Shown: positions 4,890-5,651 of the stretch, in pieces | Layout of the letters: every line of letters begins with the position of its first letter | How positions within the stretch are numbered: position 1 is the stretch's first letter | From: Bryobacterales bacterium | Lineage (GTDB): Bacteria > Acidobacteriota > Terriglobia > Bryobacterales > Bryobacteraceae | Direction: 5' to 3' | Length of the DNA stretch: 5,651 nt | Assembly (NCBI GenBank): GCA_003154855.1 | Contig: PMEV01000155.1 | Location: 1-5,651, forward strand | Translations under genes and position numbers: made by a program | The notes under the pieces: generated by a model | Told to the model about the DNA's origin: nothing | The model's database searches: none | The model's input: only the letters and a program-made list of their open reading frames with translations

Positions 4890-5510
4890 ATGTCTACCAA
4901 TGGCAGTCAATCCGGGTTTCGCCAGGTCGCCACGGCGGACTTTCCCACTCGCTTCGGCCACTTCCGGATCTACGGATTCGAGGGGCGCTTCGGAGGAGAG
5001 ATCGAGGAAGCCGTGGCGCTCGAAATGGGCGATTTGGCGGGCCCGGCGCCGCTGCTGGTGCGGATTCATTCCCAGTGCCTCACCGGGGATGTGTTCCACA
5101 GCCTGCGTTGCGATTGCCGGGCGCAACTGGAACTCTCCCTCGCCGCCATCGCCGAGGAGGGCCGCGGTCTGCTCATCTACGAGCACCAGGAAGGGCGCGG
5201 GATCGGCCTGTTGAACAAGCTGCGCGCTTATCAGCTCCAGGATGGCGGCGCGGATACGGTCGAGGCCAACGAATTGCTCGGTTTCAAGGCCGATCACCGC
5301 AGCTACGAGCTGCCGGTCGAGATCCTGCGCCATTTCGGCGTGACCAGTGTGCGGCTGCTATCCAACAACCCCGACAAGATCGAGGCCCTCGAGCGGGCCG
5401 GAATCCAAGTGGCCGAGCGCGTGCCCTGCATTGTCGAGCCTTCGGTCACCTCCGAGATCTACCTGCGCACCAAAAAAGAAAAGATGGGGCACCTGCTGGA
5501 AGGGTTGTAG
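4890..5510 (+). CDS. ribA: GTP cyclohydrolase II RibA
   Basis: RibA opens GTP's imidazole ring and releases formate and pyrophosphate, giving 2,5-diamino-6-ribosylamino-4(3H)-pyrimidinone 5'-phosphate, the first step toward riboflavin. It is cytoplasmic and zinc-dependent. The 206 residues align across the length of E. coli RibA with about nine extra N-terminal residues. Zinc ligands C63, C74 and C76 lie in HSQCLTGD and SLRCDC. HQEGRGIGLLNKLRAYQLQD carries the catalytic tyrosine Y114, and R137 in KADHR matches the catalytic arginine. RLLSNNPDKIEAL and KKEKMGHLL complete the family pattern. It is the monofunctional form, with no fused RibB (DHBP synthase) domain. The ATG at 4890 has only a weak AGG 3 nt upstream. 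The gene is divergent from the kinase, shares the symmetric -10, and is followed by a hairpin terminator. No other rib genes and no FMN riboswitch are seen. Confidence 0.97.
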   Translation: MSTNGSQSGFRQVATADFPTRFGHFRIYGFEGRFGGEIEEAVALEMGDLAGPAPLLVRIHSQCLTGDVFHSLRCDCRAQLELSLAAIAEEGRGLLIYEHQEGRGIGLLNKLRAYQLQDGGADTVEANELLGFKADHRSYELPVEILRHFGVTSVRLLSNNPDKIEALERAGIQVAERVPCIVEPSVTSEIYLRTKKEKMGHLLEGL

Positions 5511-5522
5511 GCGCGTAGCAAA

Positions 5523-5554
5523 GAAGAAGGGCACGCCTAAACGTGCCCTTCTTC
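5523..5554. terminator. Hairpin terminator after ribA
   Basis: A perfect 13-bp stem (GAAGAAGGGCACG, loop CCTAAA, CGTGCCCTTCTTC) begins 12 nt after the ribA stop codon. On the plus strand the T-rich part is within the stem's end (CCCTTCTTC) and no further T-run follows. On the minus strand the continuation TTCTTCTTTGC is more U-rich. It may therefore work in both directions. Confidence 0.75.
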
Positions 5555-5651
5555 GTCGCGTCAAAAAGATTCGACCCTGAATTGTTGACTTCTTGGTCCC
5601 CTTCGCATCGGGGCATTCATATCCTAGCACACGTAGCGCCGGCGGTCTTGC

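Noticed and set aside
5585..5590. TTGACT resembling a -35 box near the right edge.
   Set aside because: No -10-like hexamer follows at 16-18 nt, and no gene start is visible before the window ends.
5561..5620. A 19-codon minus-strand open frame ahead of the terminator hairpin, possibly a leader peptide.
   Set aside because: AGGA lies only 1 nt from its ATG, and downstream on that strand is the 3' end of ribA in antisense, so an attenuator would have no target gene.

Overview
The window is bacterial chromosomal DNA, visibly GC-rich with strong G/C preference at third codon positions. It carries ordinary housekeeping and envelope-type genes. The gene types, a compact layout with several convergent pairs, and an internal palindrome repeat of a style I associate with Acidobacteriota suggest a soil-type acidobacterium. 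That assignment is an inference from style, not a proof.

Layout. (1) 1-954, plus strand: the 3' part of a GT4-type glycosyltransferase that is already open at base 1. (2) 959-1282, minus strand: a small unrecognised protein with an acidic linker, convergent with the glycosyltransferase and only 4 nt from it. A perfect 8+8 bp dyad (1311-1329) lies just upstream of it, with a possible promoter further back. (3) 1542-2643, plus strand: a small two-helix membrane protein followed by thiG (thiazole synthase). Both have a -10-like hexamer exactly 7 nt before the preferred ATG, which hints at leaderless transcripts. (4) 2643-2820: a 158-bp non-autonomous transposable element (MITE) with perfect 15-bp terminal inverted repeats. 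It is flanked by a perfect 10-bp target duplication and filled with REP-like hairpins. It sits exactly between the stop codons of two convergent genes. (5) 2822-4840, minus strand: a probable two-gene operon of a LytS/YehU-type membrane sensor histidine kinase followed, after 18 nt, by a class I SAM-dependent methyltransferase. (6) 4890-5510, plus strand: ribA (GTP cyclohydrolase II), divergent from the kinase, with a symmetric ATTATAAT -10 element between them. (7) 5523-5554: a strong hairpin terminator. I see no supportable gene in 5555-5651. The largest gene-free stretch, 1283-1541, holds only the dyad and the weak promoter candidate.

How the genes fit together. ThiG (thiamin thiazole) and RibA (riboflavin) are unlinked cofactor steps without their usual pathway neighbours. 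The kinase has no response regulator in the window and appears co-transcribed with the methyltransferase. The most interesting structure is the small transposon-like element. It leaves both neighbouring reading frames intact and probably now serves as their shared 3' hairpin. Its two inner arms differ by compensatory base changes that preserve each arm's own local hairpin.
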